In this document: piece after piece, positions 8,095 to 15,631 of the stretch
Layout: every line of letters starts with the position of its first letter
Numbering within the stretch: position 1 is the stretch's first letter
Source of the DNA: Candidatus Hydrogenedentota bacterium
GTDB lineage: Bacteria > Hydrogenedentota > Hydrogenedentia > Hydrogenedentales > JAEUWI01
DNA length: 35,364 nucleotides
Assembly: GCA_024280935.1 (NCBI GenBank)
Contig: JAJRPE010000245.1
Span: 1-35,364, forward strand
Direction of reading: 5' to 3'
Notes under the pieces: generated by a model
What the model was told of the DNA's origin: nothing
Databases searched by the model: none
The model's input: the letters and a program-made list of their open reading frames with translations, nothing else
Translations under genes and position numbers: made by a program

Positions 8095-9963
8095 TTATCC
8101 ATCCAGCACCAGCCGGTGCATGGCAATATCATGATAGGCGTCGTGAAGAAACAAGGCCTCCCGCTCCGTTCCGACGTGCTCAAACCCTATGGCCGAAAAA
8201 AACTCCCCGAGCGCGCCATCCCCTGGACCTGATGCGGCTATCAGGGTGGTAAAGGCCCCGTGCTTCGCCGCCTCCGCAAGTATTCGGGCAAAGCTGTTGC
8301 GTATCCCCTTGTCGAGATAACCCTGCGTGTCTTGGAAAAATATCCAGACCCGCGCAACGCCGGGCACCTGATCGGGGCGCACTTTGAGAAGACCCATGGC
8401 TTCGCCCCGCCGTGACACGACCATAAACTCCTGCTCAATACCCCGTGGATGGAGCGAGTCCATCTCTCGATCATAGCGGGTGGCCAGAAACACGCCGTAC
8501 TCGTTGCCCAGAAAATAGGTGGCTTCGCTCCAGTTTTCCCAGCGCGTCAACAGGGTCGCGTCCGATTCTTCGATGGGACGGACCGCCACCTTCATCGTGA
8601 GCGCCATGCGCGCCATCCCCCAAAACGAGGGGCGCTTTCCTGGCCGGAGACGCTGGTACATGCGGGCAAAATCGACCCCTTCCGCAGAGAGCAGATTAAA
8701 GGCAGCAATTGCCGCGCTGAACCACGTGCGCTGCGCGTCGCACCACGCGGGATTGGGCTGGCGAATTCCCCCGCTCAAGGCGTAGTGAATTGCACTGTGG
8801 CCGCCGCCGCAAAGGTTTCGCGCCCAACACGCAACACAGGCTGATGTGGTTGCCGCGCCCAAATCATCAAATTCCGCACGGCGAGATTCGTCGAATGAAC
8901 CAGCAAGAATATTACCCAAATGGTAGTCAGCGACACCAATGAAGTAGCGGGATGGATAAATGTCGCCTTGGGAATCAATAGCCAGAATCCGGGTGCCTGA
9001 TTCATCGGTGCGTGCTTGCGCTTTCCCCTCATAAATCTGATGAAATAACCCCGCAATGGGTTCGAGACGAAAGTAGTTCCCCTTCAAAAGCTGTTGGGCA
9101 TAGTAGACGGCAGTCGCCTCAATACCTGCGGTCATAGCTGCGGCATCAAGGCCCCCCACCCCCATGTAGGCACCGGGAATATCGAGATAGATCTGTTTGA
9201 AGCCTTGTTCGAGCAGATAGACGACGGCGTCGCAGAAGTCACCATGGCCGGGGACCAAGCGAAGCTCAACGTCCACGCCTTCCGCCTTCTCCGCGAGGCG
9301 GGCCAGCTTGGTCATGGAAGCACCCTCGGCTTTGGACCAGTTCCCTGCAAAGTCCGATACCCCATCCGCCGTCGAAAAGGAATAGCACAGGTTGATTTCG
9401 TGCCCTGCCAATGCCGCGTTGGCCCGGCGTGGTGCCGGGTTCGTGAACACGACGGCAATCGCGAGTGATTTATCGGCAATCTTCGCCAAGCCAAAAGCAC
9501 GGCGGCTCCAGTCGGGGAACCAGCCGCTCAGCCCCTGCGCGTCGGGAACGTACAACTCCAGACGAAGGGACTTCTCTGGCCCGGAGCGTCCCAGCAGCAG
9601 CACAAGAGCACCTTCGCACAAGGCCGTTGCCTGGGCCGAATCACGGCTCGAACCATCCAATACGACCTCGACACGCCGCATACCGGGTGTCAATTCGTAG
9701 GCTTTAAGCTGGTCCTGCGGCTTTTTCTGTGGAAGAATGGACTTGGTCGCCCGAAGCCATTCCAGTTCGCCAACAACCTCCTCCACTTCCGCCGCCGGAT
9801 GGGCATCACGAAGCAAATACACGATGTGGTTGGTCGGCGTGTGGGGATAATGCTCCAACACATCCCAGGAAATCCCATCGCATTCAAAACAGAAACAGGT
9901 ATCCGTATCCAGGACGAAGTGCCGTCCATCCCGTTCGAATCGGTGCAATAGCGATTGGGCCAT
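8095..9963 (-). CDS. SPASM-type peptide-maturase-like protein without radical-SAM cysteines, fused to a GNAT domain
   Basis: A 622-aa protein in three parts. Residues 1-78 (LLHRFERDGRHFVLDTDT... LEWLRATKSIL) resemble the N-terminal peptide-binding (RRE/PqqD-like) region of SCIFF/QhpD-class maturases. Residues ~95-430 follow the rest of such maturases: FKQIYLDIP, the SPASM-like run ILAIDSQGDIYPSRYFIG, and CVACWARNLCGGGH (C376, C379, C385) with C408. The CX3CX2C motif expected at ~95-110 is absent, 'YPC' has become YPS (S338) and 'GGC' has become GGH (H389). Residues ~459-622 are a GNAT acetyltransferase (VRPIEESDATLLTRW...). The ATG overlaps the permease stop as TAATG. Likely role: peptide binding and/or acylation within the cluster; a catalytic radical-SAM function is unlikely. 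Confidence 0.68.
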   Translation of the reverse strand: MAQSLLHRFERDGRHFVLDTDTCFCFECDGISWDVLEHYPHTPTNHIVYLLRDAHPAAEVEEVVGELEWLRATKSILPQKKPQDQLKAYELTPGMRRVEVVLDGSSRDSAQATALCEGALVLLLGRSGPEKSLRLELYVPDAQGLSGWFPDWSRRAFGLAKIADKSLAIAVVFTNPAPRRANAALAGHEINLCYSFSTADGVSDFAGNWSKAEGASMTKLARLAEKAEGVDVELRLVPGHGDFCDAVVYLLEQGFKQIYLDIPGAYMGVGGLDAAAMTAGIEATAVYYAQQLLKGNYFRLEPIAGLFHQIYEGKAQARTDESGTRILAIDSQGDIYPSRYFIGVADYHLGNILAGSFDESRRAEFDDLGAATTSACVACWARNLCGGGHSAIHYALSGGIRQPNPAWCDAQRTWFSAAIAAFNLLSAEGVDFARMYQRLRPGKRPSFWGMARMALTMKVAVRPIEESDATLLTRWENWSEATYFLGNEYGVFLATRYDREMDSLHPRGIEQEFMVVSRRGEAMGLLKVRPDQVPGVARVWIFFQDTQGYLDKGIRNSFARILAEAAKHGAFTTLIAASGPGDGALGEFFSAIGFEHVGTEREALFLHDAYHDIAMHRLVLDG

Positions 9964-10802
9964 TAATAGGTTCCCAGCGTACCCTTGGCGCGGCTCAGGT
10001 TTTCCATGTATTTGAAAAAGCTAATGCCAAGTGTAGTCCAGACGACACAACTGAGCACAAGAAAAAACATAGAGGGATGCTGAAACACGGAGACATACGC
10101 ACCGCCGTCGAGGGTCTGATTGTGAACCAGAACATGTTTGATAAGAATGGACGCATCCGCAATAGGCAGCACGTGCATCAGCGTCGCCATGGCCCATCCC
10201 TGATGGAGCAGTTCTTCCTTGGCAAAAATTGCGAGGGCGAAGAGTGACATTCGGATTAAAATGGCTACCTGACCTACCTGCTTGAAGACCAACACCATGC
10301 CCCCCATCATGAAACCAAAACCAAGCAGGTTCACGAAAGTCAGAATAAACAGGGTGGCCAGGGCAATCGCGTCGAAGTGCAAGGTGCCGCCCACGGTAAT
10401 AGTCACCAGCCAAACCATAATGCAAGAAGAGAATATCGAGTTAATCGCGGCCACGGTGCTGCGTGCCATAAAATTCGTAATCAGCCCGTGGGGACTCAGG
10501 CAGAGCTGCTCCAACACGCCTGTCCCGGCCATCCCCTGGATCCCCTGGGTAAACATGCCCACAATTCCGAAAGCGAACATGCCCACAATAAAGCCCAGAA
10601 CGAAGTTGGTCGCCGATTCTGGATCGCCGAACTTGTTCTGCATGGCCTCGGTCACCTCTTTTCGGCTTACCATGAAACCAGCGATAAGCACGAGCAACAT
10701 GCCGTAGCCCATGGCCATGCCGATAAGGGTGCGAAGCCAATAGCGCCGCATAATAATGAGGGTGCGCACGACTTCGGCTTTCATAACGAGAAGAAAACTC
10801 AT
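9963..10802 (-). CDS. ABC-2 type transporter permease
   Basis: A 279-aa integral membrane protein with about six hydrophobic segments (near residues 24-44, 67-88, 113-138, 145-173, 178-196 and 245-264). The cytoplasmic turn GTGVLEQLCLSPHG near 94-106 is a hallmark of ABC-2 permeases. It should form the channel for the ATPase encoded upstream at 11462-12487 and export a peptide or provide self-protection. ATG 10802 has AGGAG ~10 nt upstream. Its TAA overlaps the ATG of the maturase-like gene, which implies coupled translation. Unlike most such pairs, permease and ATPase genes are separated by ~660 bp of repeat-rich DNA. Confidence 0.85.
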   Translation of the reverse strand: MSFLLVMKAEVVRTLIIMRRYWLRTLIGMAMGYGMLLVLIAGFMVSRKEVTEAMQNKFGDPESATNFVLGFIVGMFAFGIVGMFTQGIQGMAGTGVLEQLCLSPHGLITNFMARSTVAAINSIFSSCIMVWLVTITVGGTLHFDAIALATLFILTFVNLLGFGFMMGGMVLVFKQVGQVAILIRMSLFALAIFAKEELLHQGWAMATLMHVLPIADASILIKHVLVHNQTLDGGAYVSVFQHPSMFFLVLSCVVWTTLGISFFKYMENLSRAKGTLGTY

Positions 10803-10876
10803 GTTTTCCCATACTCCTATCCAATGCCTTCGTTTCGGAGAAGGCCTATAACAAACAAAACAAACTAACTATTTAC

Positions 10877-10912
10877 CACGGATGACACGGATAACACGGA
10901 TAACACGGATGA
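10877..10912. repeat. Tandem repeat, four 9-bp units
   Basis: CACGGATGA, CACGGATAA, CACGGATAA, CACGGATGA in direct succession. Too short and without spacers, so it is not a CRISPR array. Confidence 0.9.
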
Positions 10913-10939
10913 AACAAATCAAACATCGACCTCAAAGAA

Positions 10940-11395
10940 CTTAGCGCAACCGTTGGCCGCCACCAAATTTTTAACCACTAATGGACACCAATGAACACGA
11001 ATAATAACAACACAAATATTCAGGTGCCAGTAATATGAACACCTATTATTAGCCGCAAGAGAACACAGAGAACTCAAAGAGCCGTTTTGCTTTGCGCTCT
11101 CTGCGTTCTTTTGCGGCTATAATTCGTTTCGTTAAGTCTCATGCTTACACGTCCTCGAAACCAGTAAATTTCGGTCGAATATTCAATAAACTCCCGGCGG
11201 TCTCTGCCAATATAAGTTGCTGTATATGAATGCGTTATAGAATTCGGAAGATTTATTCTTGTTAATAAAAAATTAAGTGACGGGTTGTCGTGCAAAGAGC
11301 ACATCATTATCCTTGTTTTTTGCTCTTCATTTCTTTCTTCTTCGTGCTCTTCGTGGTGAAAAATGTTTTTGGTTGCGGCCAACGGCTGCACTAAG
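10940..11395. repeat. Inverted-repeat-bounded insertion (~456 bp), MITE-like
   Basis: The left end, 10940-10977 (CTTAGCGCAACCGTTGGCC..), is the imperfect inverse of the right end, 11353-11395 (..GCGGCCAACGGCTGCACTAAG). The match continues inward through ACCAAA and a TTTT/ACCAC region. There is no transposase frame inside. It separates the ATPase gene (ends 11462) from the permease gene (starts 10802). Confidence 0.65.
11050..11119. repeat. GCCGCAAGAGAAC-type palindrome R5, copy 1
   Basis: TAGCCGCAAGAGAACACAG and, after a short loop, its inverse ending GTTCTTTTGCGGCTA. A second copy is at 33026-33093; partial copies are near 26122-26146 and 34771-34790. Confidence 0.8.
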
Positions 11396-11461
11396 TGATC
11401 CGTGGCAAAAATATTGGCTAAAGCCAATGACGGCGCAAAGTCCACAGCGCATACGATATGT

Positions 11462-12487
11462 TTAGATAGAGCTGGTGGTAAGCTGGAGAAACACGCTTTC
11501 CAGGTTCTGCTGGCGCTGCGTAATGCCGCACAACTCATAGTTCCCTTGGTCAAATGCGGCCGTGATTGCGTAAAGAGCGCGAGATCGGGTCTCCGCGCTG
11601 GGTTCCAGGTTGATGACCGCTGTGGGGCCTTCGGCAGTAAGCTCGGTGGTCACGGAAACCACGCCAGGAATCTGCTCCAAGGCGTTCACGTCGGGCTCGC
11701 GGTCAAGCTGAAAGACATAGACCTGCCCGGAAAAATTGCCGAGGAGTTCCTGGGTCGATTTACAGGCAACCAGCTTCCCCTTGTCGATAATCCCAATACG
11801 GTCGCAAAGCTCCTGGGCAACGTGCATGTCATGGGTTGTCACGAGCACGCTCTTGCCCTGCGTGCGTGTCATCTCAATAATCTTGTCCTTGATGGCCCTG
11901 GAACTTTGGACATCCAAACCCGTCGTCGGCTCGTCCAGCAGCAACACCTGTGGGTCGGCGATAAGGGCAATGCAGATCGCCAGTTTCTGCTTTTGCCCGC
12001 GCGACATATGGCGTACTTCGGTGTTTTTCTTGTCCTTCAGGCCAATAAAATCCAGCAGTTCATGGGAGCGCTTTTTCAACACGGAACCCTTCACGTTCTT
12101 CAGGTTTCCGTAATACGCCAGGTTTTCCATGGGGGTCAGGGGCCAGATGCTCGTCCGGGTGCCTTCGAGCACGACACCCACCTTCTCCAAAACCTTCTTT
12201 CGATTGCGTTCGACCTCAAGGCCGCCCACAATCACCTTGCCCGAATCTGGCTTAACCAAGCCACTGAGCATTTTTACCGTCGTGGTCTTCCCCGCCCCGT
12301 TGGGGCCAAGCAGTCCAAAAATCTCACCCTGGCCAATGCTGAAATTCACGTCTTGCACAGCATGCACATAGGTTTTCTTATAGAAGGGCCGCTTGCCCGT
12401 TTCCTCGTCCTTCAATAAGAAGTTCCGAGCAAGAAAGGTCTTGTGCAGACCAGAAAGTTCGATGAAATTATCCGAGGATTCTGACAT
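11462..12487 (-). CDS. ABC transporter ATP-binding protein
   Basis: A 341-aa ABC ATPase of the ABC-2/DrrA type. The Walker A GPNGAGKTT is at 61-69, the signature is MSRGQKQ at 161-167 (a variant of LSGGQ), Walker B LLLDEP is at 182-187 followed by TTGLD, and the H-loop is LVTTHDMH. A ~110-residue C-terminal extension with the usual alpha/beta fold follows. It should energise the permease of 9963-10802. The CPBP gene stops 6 nt upstream, so the two are co-transcribed; only a weak AAAGG lies upstream of ATG 12487. Gene order suggests export of, or immunity to, the cluster's peptide product. Confidence 0.93.
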   Translation of the reverse strand: MSESSDNFIELSGLHKTFLARNFLLKDEETGKRPFYKKTYVHAVQDVNFSIGQGEIFGLLGPNGAGKTTTVKMLSGLVKPDSGKVIVGGLEVERNRKKVLEKVGVVLEGTRTSIWPLTPMENLAYYGNLKNVKGSVLKKRSHELLDFIGLKDKKNTEVRHMSRGQKQKLAICIALIADPQVLLLDEPTTGLDVQSSRAIKDKIIEMTRTQGKSVLVTTHDMHVAQELCDRIGIIDKGKLVACKSTQELLGNFSGQVYVFQLDREPDVNALEQIPGVVSVTTELTAEGPTAVINLEPSAETRSRALYAITAAFDQGNYELCGITQRQQNLESVFLQLTTSSI

Positions 12488-12493
12488 TCTTTA

Positions 12494-13384
12494 CTACGCC
12501 TTTACGCAAGATTCCGTAACACCACCTGTCGGCAGCGGAGACTCCGCGTGATCGAAGTACACAATTTCAAAGTTCCGAACGGTGTGGATCATCACCACCA
12601 GCATCAGGCTGCCCGTCCAATAATAGAGCGCTCCCAGCAGCACTGAAAACACCAGGAATTCCACGGAGTCCACCACGTGGTTGTAGAAAAAATGGCGATG
12701 CACCACAGAAAACACCACGGCCACGATTCCAATCGCCAACGCGGGGCTGCCCAACAGGGCGATAAGCGCACCCTGGACGGCCACCCGGTAGATGATTTCC
12801 TCCATGAGGCTCACATCAATGCACGCGAAAAGTTGCTGCGGTGCCTTGGCTGCGAACCCGGCCAATGGACGGATATCCACCAGATAGTGCCCAATGCCCT
12901 TGAGCGAACCCAGGGAGCGATGACTGAAGCACAGCGAGACTCCGAAAACACCGTGACCAGCAACCACGCCCAGTATAACCCATCCGGGGGTGAAAAGGCT
13001 CCGTCCAAGAACGTCATTTTCATAAGCGATATAGCAGGAGAGTCCAAGCAGTGCGGTCTGCAACATGCCGCCAAGCACATAGAAAAATCGGGCCGCGAGA
13101 CCCATCGCTTCGCCGTCCTGGGCTTTCTTTCGGGCTTGGCGGAGCAGGAGCCACAAGAAAAAAACACCACCGACTAACAGTGTCTGGGGAGCGAGGAGCC
13201 ATGCGAGGAGGCCTGGCGTTCCGAGCACCTGGCACACGAAGAACAACAGGACGGGCATCACGGGAAGGGGCATGCCGCGATGCAAATGGGAATCTGTCTC
13301 ATCCGCTTCAGGACCTTGCCGCCAATGGACAAACGTCGCGTAGGCCATGTAGCTGCCAAGGGTGGCAAGCAGCAGTACGTTCAC
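12494..13384 (-). CDS. CPBP-family intramembrane protease (CAAX/Abi)
   Basis: A 296-aa polytopic membrane protein with the three signature motifs of CPBP glutamic proteases: EEIIYR (E195, E196, R200), FSVVH (H229) and HTVRN (H267, N271). In bacteria such proteins (for example PlnI-like and SkkI-like proteins) often sit in bacteriocin loci, giving immunity or processing peptides. It starts with GTG at 13384, whose GTGA overlaps the stop of the GNAT gene 13381-14010, and its own stop is 6 nt from the ATPase start. It is the best candidate in the cluster for leader removal or self-protection; which of the two cannot be told from sequence. Confidence 0.88.
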   Translation of the reverse strand: MNVLLLATLGSYMAYATFVHWRQGPEADETDSHLHRGMPLPVMPVLLFFVCQVLGTPGLLAWLLAPQTLLVGGVFFLWLLLRQARKKAQDGEAMGLAARFFYVLGGMLQTALLGLSCYIAYENDVLGRSLFTPGWVILGVVAGHGVFGVSLCFSHRSLGSLKGIGHYLVDIRPLAGFAAKAPQQLFACIDVSLMEEIIYRVAVQGALIALLGSPALAIGIVAVVFSVVHRHFFYNHVVDSVEFLVFSVLLGALYYWTGSLMLVVMIHTVRNFEIVYFDHAESPLPTGGVTESCVKA

Positions 13385-14010
13385 ACCTCCGGCTCCGTGC
13401 CCGACGCGCCCAGGGCCTCAATCATCGCCTTCAAGGACAAGCCTTCCGTCGCACGGTGGTATCGGACTCGGAAGGCATCAAACTCGGAACGCAACAGGCC
13501 ATAGCCATAGAGGTCATGGAGCACGCCATCCCTGGCCACATGGTCACGGAGCGTGAGTTCGCGAACCGCGCCTGTCATTTCGAATATCCGCCACGAGGCG
13601 GAGTTGAAACTGTAGATATAGGCGCTGATGCGATGAAGATTCAACTCGTGAAAGCAGTACTCCAGCGTCTGGTATACGGCGCCCGCAGCGACCATGCCGT
13701 TACGGTGCTTTTCTTTCCCAATATACAGATCAACGCTGCACGAACGGTTGCGCCAACTGATGTTCTGTAAGGAAAGCAAACCGACGGGACCCTGTTCAGG
13801 CGAGTCGATAAGCAGGTAGATGCCTCCCGGCATCGTATGCCCCACCGCACGCCCCAGCATGGCGACGATCTTTTCCCGGACCTGCTTGGGAGAACGGGCG
13901 GGGTCGCCGTAGAGGAAACGCTGGAAGTCTTCGTTCTCCATCCACGCGACGACTGTATCGAGATCATCGCGCTCGGCGCGGCGGATAAATGTCGTCGTGG
14001 AGAATGGCAT
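13381..14010 (-). CDS. GNAT family N-acetyltransferase (RimJ/RimL-like) 1
   Basis: A 209-aa GNAT protein. It opens with TTFIRRAERDDLDTVVAWMEN, followed by VGLLSLQNISWRNRSCSVDLYIGKEKHRNGMVAAGA, where the R/H-x-x-G-x-x-A turn is the acetyl-CoA pyrophosphate loop, and by LNLHRISAYIYSFNSASWRIFEMTGA, the RimL-type C-terminal motif. These enzymes acetylate N-terminal amines or small molecules. The start is 2 nt after the stop of the second GNAT gene, and its TGA overlaps the CPBP GTG, giving tight coupling. A role in acylating cluster peptides is inferred from position only. Confidence 0.87.
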   Translation of the reverse strand: MPFSTTTFIRRAERDDLDTVVAWMENEDFQRFLYGDPARSPKQVREKIVAMLGRAVGHTMPGGIYLLIDSPEQGPVGLLSLQNISWRNRSCSVDLYIGKEKHRNGMVAAGAVYQTLEYCFHELNLHRISAYIYSFNSASWRIFEMTGAVRELTLRDHVARDGVLHDLYGYGLLRSEFDAFRVRYHRATEGLSLKAMIEALGASGTEPEV

Positions 14011-14012
14011 GA

Positions 14013-14591
14013 TTAGATTGAGCGCTCGTACACGTGGTGGGTCGGATTATTCAAGACAAAGGTTTCCAGATGATGCCACCCGCCTTGGGCAAAAAGCACC
14101 TCCCGCTGAACACCCGCAGACGAGAAACCGGAGCGCTGCAAGAACGTGGTCAACGCACTTTCGCTGGAGAGTACGTGGGCCAGTACTTTTCGTAAACCGA
14201 GCCGCACAAAAGCACGCTCGCACAAGAAGGCGTGGGCCTCATCCGCAACCGGGCTTTCATAGGCCTTGGAGTCGCCAAAGTGAATACTGTATTCAGCATA
14301 GCCCGCCTCGGTGCTTAACCCGCGCAAACTGCAAAAACCAGCAATGGCACCCGTGCGCCCCTCAACGGTATAAAAGCCCCCTTCGGTTATTTCTTTCCGC
14401 GTCAATAGATCGCGAATTTCATCCCGATTCGGCAGCAAACGCTCCCGGCGGGCGTCGAGCAGACCCGCCTTGGGTTCATCCAGCATATAGAGCTGGAACA
14501 ACGCCTCAACATCGTCCTGCTCCGTACCCCGGATAAAGGTATGATCCCCACGAATCACGGCAGTGCCCAATCTCCATCCATAGGCGTTCAC
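14013..14591 (-). CDS. GNAT family N-acetyltransferase 2
   Basis: A 192-aa GNAT protein: FIRGTEQDDVEALFQLYML at the N-terminus, IAGFCSLRGLSTEAGYAEYSIHFGD in the central beta strands, ESPVADEAHAFLCERAFVRLGLRKVLAHVLSSES and FLQRSGFSSAGVQREVLFAQGG at the end. It resembles the GNAT1 product only at fold level. It is the first gene after the small-peptide array, 239 bp downstream of peptide 1. The GTG start at 14591 has a poor ribosome site, so a start a few codons further in (GTG of AVIRG) is possible. Substrate unknown. Confidence 0.8.
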   Translation of the reverse strand: MNAYGWRLGTAVIRGDHTFIRGTEQDDVEALFQLYMLDEPKAGLLDARRERLLPNRDEIRDLLTRKEITEGGFYTVEGRTGAIAGFCSLRGLSTEAGYAEYSIHFGDSKAYESPVADEAHAFLCERAFVRLGLRKVLAHVLSSESALTTFLQRSGFSSAGVQREVLFAQGGWHHLETFVLNNPTHHVYERSI

Positions 14592-14625
14592 GCCACGTTG
14601 TTGGCGGAATCAACCCCTTTTAGTT

Positions 14626-14716
14626 CCCCTCCCTGGAGGGGGCAGGAATGTGTTCGCGTGCGCGGGTAGGCAATTAACCCACCCCCAACCCCTCCGAGGA
14701 GGGGAGCCTTTTCTGC
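14626..14716. repeat. Two GC-rich hairpins, including R4 copy 2
   Basis: CCCCTCCCTGGAGGGG at 14626-14641 and CCCCTCCGAGGAGGGG at 14689-14704; the second sits in the R4 block 14677-14716 shared with 651-690. They lie between peptide 1 and GNAT2 and may attenuate read-through. No convincing T-tract follows on the minus strand. Confidence 0.6.
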
Positions 14717-14830
14717 CTCGCGAACGCGAAACTCCATCCAAGAGACAAACGGCAACCGCGTGCCCACAAGGAACCGGAACCCGCGCTTTGGGCGTCAGGC
14801 CCCGGTACTACTTGCATAATTGATGGAGAA

Positions 14831-14956
14831 CTAAAAACCCGAAGTGGTTTCGTCCTTCTTGTCATTACGAAAATCTACCCATGCACGAAAGAGGGCGTTG
14901 TAGAAATCCACAAACGCGTCGGCTTTGGGAGTCGAAATCTGCCTGATATGTTTCAT
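14831..14956 (-). CDS. Small peptide 1 of the leader family (putative RiPP precursor)
   Basis: A 41-aa ORF that starts MKHIRQISTPKADAF and continues with an amphipathic, aromatic-rich segment (FVDFYNALFRAWVDF) and an acidic/polar tail. The N-terminus matches the other four peptides (M-K-H-I-x-x-[LI]-S..P-x-A, with one residue less before the proline). GGAG lies ~8 nt before the ATG. It is the last peptide of the array and the closest to the GNAT genes. No known family was recognised; the precursor role rests on the shared leader and on the neighbours. Confidence 0.72.
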   Translation of the reverse strand: MKHIRQISTPKADAFVDFYNALFRAWVDFRNDKKDETTSGF

Positions 14957-14995
14957 GTATTCACTCCAGTTAGTGCCTTAGTCCGCGAGAACCGA

Positions 14996-15031
14996 CACAA
15001 AAAAGAAGATGCCCCCCTCGACGAGAGAGGG
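14996..15031 (-). terminator. Possible rho-independent terminator between peptides 2 and 1
   Basis: On the minus strand CCCTC-7 nt-GAGGG is followed by GGGCATCTTCTTTTTTG. The stem is short and three G's separate it from the T-run. It could limit transcription of peptide 1 and the downstream enzymes relative to peptides 2-5. Confidence 0.4.
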
Positions 15032-15135
15032 TCCAACCCATAGAGTCTGGCTGTGGCCCAGCCACTTTATTTTGTGACCCGCGCTTATTAGACCATATTT
15101 CGACTGGCGCTACAAGTTTGGGGACGGACCAGCCC

Positions 15136-15321
15136 CTACTGCGGCACAGGATTGCTTGGATCCTTGTTTATGAAGAGGGGAATAGTCGCTGTCAGGATCT
15201 CATCGAAAAGGGTAACTTCTCCCGTCGCCACGACAAAATCGCGAATAAACGTGAGCTTCACCTCGGGCGCGACATCCTGCGCCTTCTCGGGAACCCGGGT
15301 AAGGGTACGCAAACGCTTCAC
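15136..15321 (-). CDS. Small peptide 2 of the leader family (GTG start)
   Basis: A 61-aa ORF starting with GTG and reading M-KRLRTLTRVPEKAQ, then a helical hydrophobic region (KLTFIRDFVVATGEVTLFDE, ILTATIPLFI) and the tail NKDPSNPVPQ. AAGGGAGGT lies ~10 nt upstream, a strong ribosome site that fixes the GTG over an in-frame upstream ATG at 15357, whose product begins MRSGPAKGGSAA. PEKAQ aligns with PERAQ of peptide 3. No cysteine is present. It starts 35 nt after peptide 3 ends. Confidence 0.72.
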   Translation of the reverse strand: MKRLRTLTRVPEKAQDVAPEVKLTFIRDFVVATGEVTLFDEILTATIPLFINKDPSNPVPQ

Positions 15322-15356
15322 AGCCGCACTACCTCCCTTCGCCGGACCAGACCTCA

Positions 15357-15527
15357 CTATGCGCCGGTCTGGGTCGGTGCCTTGAACTCGGCAAAGGACG
15401 GAAAAATGGTCTGCAACGCTTCAATAACGAAGCACAACAACGCTTGGTAGTCGCTGCTAATGTTGGCGCAGATTTCGTTGGTCTGTGCCCGTTCCGGGCA
15501 TTTGGACAGGCAATGAATATGTCGCAT
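15357..15527 (-). CDS. Small peptide 3 of the leader family (cysteine-containing)
   Basis: A 56-aa ORF, MRHIHCLSKCPERAQ at the N-terminus, then TNEICANISSDYQALLCF and an amphipathic FVIEALQTIFPSFAEFK stretch. It has four cysteines (residues 6, 10, 20, 32). AGGAAG lies 8 nt before the ATG. Its start aligns with peptides 2, 4 and 5 over the first 15 residues, while the rest is unrelated, as expected for leader conservation with variable cores. The frame is not open much further upstream of the ATG. Confidence 0.75.
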   Translation of the reverse strand: MRHIHCLSKCPERAQTNEICANISSDYQALLCFVIEALQTIFPSFAEFKAPTQTGA

Positions 15528-15631
15528 GGTACTTTCTTCCTGGCTTTACCCGCCCAATCAGCAGGCGATTACCTTGGTTCAGTAGGCGCTATGAATGCGA
15601 AAAGTCTATCGCGACCGTGAAACGGTTCGCG

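Larger units (their letters stand above)
10803..11461. other. Repeat-filled gap inside the transporter operon; no gene seen
   Basis: No coding sequence is supported here. The block holds the 9-bp tandem repeats at 10877-10912, an inverted pair bounding 10940-11395, the GCCGCAAGAGAAC-type palindrome at 11050-11119 and a low-complexity TTCTTCGTGCTCTTCGTGG stretch near 11340. The minus-strand frame at 11074-11553 translates to HHEEHEEE-type low complexity. Confidence 0.75.

Noticed and set aside
9560-9720. Frameshift hiding the radical-SAM CX3CX2C of the maturase-like protein
   Set aside because: The frame is continuous and aligns on both sides; no other frame in this stretch contains the motif.
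10877-10912. Short tandem repeat as a CRISPR array
   Set aside because: Units are only 9 bp and contiguous, with no spacers and no cas genes.
11074-11553. Minus-strand ORF of 159 aa
   Set aside because: It reads through palindromic repeats, gives HHEEHEEE-type low complexity and overlaps the 3' end of the ABC ATPase gene; not a real gene.
14674-14865. Possible sixth small peptide after peptide 1
   Set aside because: Its N-terminus does not fit the leader motif and its end is a translation of the R4 repeat.
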